A stretch of 30,555 nucleotides of DNA, taken from positions 1-30,555 of the forward strand of contig LVLI01001173.1 in NCBI GenBank assembly GCA_001687465.1, in the 5' to 3' direction. Numbering within the stretch: the first letter of the stretch is position 1; every line of letters starts with the position of its first letter. The notes beneath the pieces are model-generated. The model saw nothing but the letters and a program-made list of their open reading frames with translations, was not told where the DNA came from and did no database searches. The DNA is from Halocafeteria seosinensis (lineage: Eukaryota; Sar; Bigyra; Bicosoecida). The position numbers and the translations under genes are program-made. Shown piece after piece: positions 28,840 to 30,555 of this stretch.

Positions 28840-30555
28840 ATGGGGATGTATTTGGAAAAAGAGAACCTGTTCAACATATTGTTCACGAAGCGTCCCGGTT
28901 CTAAGACTACGGAAGAGTTTCATGTTGCTTTAGGAGATTTTCTAAAACGGTTTGACATTTCCATCAATGATGAAGCGGACGCAATCTCTACCAGGATTCG
29001 TGAGGAGACCACCGGGAGAGAACGATCTCTACTATCAACTGCAGCCGTATATGGCCATGCAGATATAGTCCGCCTACTGATTGATCACTATGGAGCAAGT
29101 CCCAGTTCACGGGCCCACAAAGTAAGTTGAGTGCGCTGCTCCTGAACGTCAGAAACGAGAAAACAATCTCAGCGCATCACCGCAGACTGGCATTACTCCT
29201 TTGCATGGGGCAGCTTCTGGAGGTCATACGAACATTATAAAAATACTTATTGAAGAATACGGCGAAAATCCGAACGTACAAAATATGGTATGCTGGTTTG
29301 GTCTTTCCTGTTTGCTCAAGCATACAAAACTGTCTCACGCACGAACTTCATGGGCCAGACTGGATCCCGTCCCGTTCACACTGCCGCATTTCAAGGGCAC
29401 CGAGCAGCTATTACCTCTCTGGTGGATAACTATGGCGCAAGCATATCAGTCAAAACCTTGGTAAGCTCTGGTTGCTTATACGGAACCAGAAGACTGCAGT
29501 CTTTATTGCTAGTCACTCTACCCCAGGACGGGAAGTCAGTTTTGCACTATGCGGCAAAGGGTGGACATTTGGATACCGTCGCACTGTTGATTGAGAACTA
29601 CGGAATACCCGTTAATGTCAAAGATAAGGTGAGTGCGCATTCTGAGTGAATGTATTTATAATAGTGTTGTGGGTGCTACCTGCACTACAGAGAGGTTACA
29701 CTCCTATACATAGCGCTGCGTTGGGAGGAAACATAAACGTGATGAAGTATTTAATGCACAACCACGGACAGTCTGTGAGCGAACGAACCAAGGTAGGTCC
29801 AATTTTGGCATCTGAACCGAATTGTCTATCATTCGGTCGCACTTGTGGCGCAGGCCGGTTATACGCCATTGCATTCCGCTGCGCAAGGAGGAAGTGTCTA
29901 CACGCTCCGAACAATCATTCACACTTTTGGGCAAGATCCTAACCTCAAGACAGACGTGAGCACAAATTGCGTGGTAGCCGCATTAAGTCAGACATGAAAT
30001 TTCATATGGTACTTTACGTTGTCACCGCAGGATGGGTTCACGGCTTTGCATTGTGCTGCTGGAGCCGGTCATGTGGATGTCGTTCAGACACTGACGTATG
30101 AGTTTCGGCAAGACCCGACAACGAAAGAAGTTGATGTAAGTAATATATTCATTCGCACTTAATTTCAGTGGTGGGTCATCATGGTTGAACGTTTCAGGGA
30201 AACCCGGCATGGCAACTGCTCAGTTCGCCCGAGCAACGAGCGAAACTCCGTGAATGTCGACGGACCAAGAGTCTATTCAAGAGAGGAAACTCTATGCCGA
30301 GACGCTTCCAAGATTTCCAAAACTCGTTTTGGAATATCTCCTTTAGCCTCCTGCTAGCAGCGAAGATCTTAGGAGAGGTTAATCAACGGTATTCGCGCAA
30401 AGTTCAGAACGCCGGGGTCTCAGCCAGGGGAGTTACTGTCAGCCAAACAATCGAAGATTTCTTAAATAGAAGACTTGAACCCGGCTCCACTTGTGTCAAA
30501 GGAGCGGATATTTATGCCTTCCTCTGGTGTCATGAAAACTTGCGGCACCTTACAG
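28840..30555 (+). CDS. Ankyrin-repeat protein, one repeat per exon (partial, runs off the right edge)
   Basis: Exons: 28840-29121, 29186-29287, 29359-29460, 29527-29628, 29691-29792, 29854-29955, 30031-30135 and 30198 to the window end; introns are 60-75 nt, all GT-AG and all phase 0. At least 418 residues are encoded. Exon 1 ends with a first ankyrin repeat (STAAVYGHADIVRLLIDHYG). Exons 2-7 each hold exactly one repeat, for example TGITPLHGAASGGH, DGKSVLHYAAKGGH and AGYTPLHSAAQGGS. Repeats are 34 residues rather than 33, with a recurrent (Y/H/F)G in the second helix. Exon 8 leaves the ankyrin pattern for a basic helical region and stays open to the edge. Ankyrin arrays bind protein partners; the partner and any C-terminal domain are not visible. 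The phase and length regularity make this gene model strong. Confidence 0.88.

Overview
This is a nuclear genomic fragment of a eukaryote, most likely a unicellular or simple alga. Genes are split by short GT-AG introns (most 59-77 nt, two of 122 and 430 nt). NAA15, the auxiliary subunit of the eukaryotic NatA complex, is present, and there is a chromodomain protein. Two Golgi-type sulfotransferases would suit an organism that makes sulfated polysaccharides, such as a red alga, but I cannot fix the lineage from sequence alone. Intron-bearing genes alternate with intronless ones, and several of the intronless or surface-protein genes have bacterial-type architectures.

Layout: (1) 1-556, minus: partial chromodomain protein running off the left edge. 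(2) 701-2632, minus: intronless OLD-family ATPase/TOPRIM protein with an altered Walker A motif. (3) 2633-5161: no convincing gene. (4) 5162-5948, plus: small three-exon gene of unknown function, tail-to-tail with (5) NAA15, five exons, 5972-9185, minus. (6) 9431-12102, plus: three-exon protein joining a conserved Rossmann-like region to a cytidine-deaminase domain; it diverges from NAA15 across a 245-bp gap. (7) 12660-13535, plus: intronless protein with an integrase-core-like helical region but no recombinase catalytic domain. (8) 14627-16962, plus: five-exon membrane protein with a PAS domain interrupted by about 210 residues. (9) 17090-18205 and 22918-23961, minus: paralogous type II membrane sulfotransferases on either side of (10) a PP2C-type phosphatase, 19420-21504, plus. 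(11) 24575-26824: GLUG-repeat, Ser/Thr-rich surface protein whose reading frame is broken by an internal inversion. (12) 28840-30555, plus: ankyrin-repeat gene in which nearly every exon is exactly one repeat, running off the right edge.

The strongest unusual observation is in (11). The N- and C-terminal parts of the protein read on the minus strand, but a 382-bp middle block (26008-26389) encodes the missing GLUG repeats on the plus strand. Turning just that block around, with no base gained or lost, makes both junctions in frame and gives one open frame of about 2.2 kb. It could be a recent inversion, an invertible segment or an assembly error.

Other points worth attention are the Rossmann-like/deaminase fusion with about 285 residues between its two zinc motifs, the eukaryotic OLD-family protein, and the one-repeat-per-exon ankyrin array with five consecutive 102-bp phase-0 exons. 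The genes do not form one obvious pathway. The OLD-family, deaminase and integrase-like proteins could loosely be grouped as nucleic-acid or nucleotide conflict genes, but that grouping is inference.
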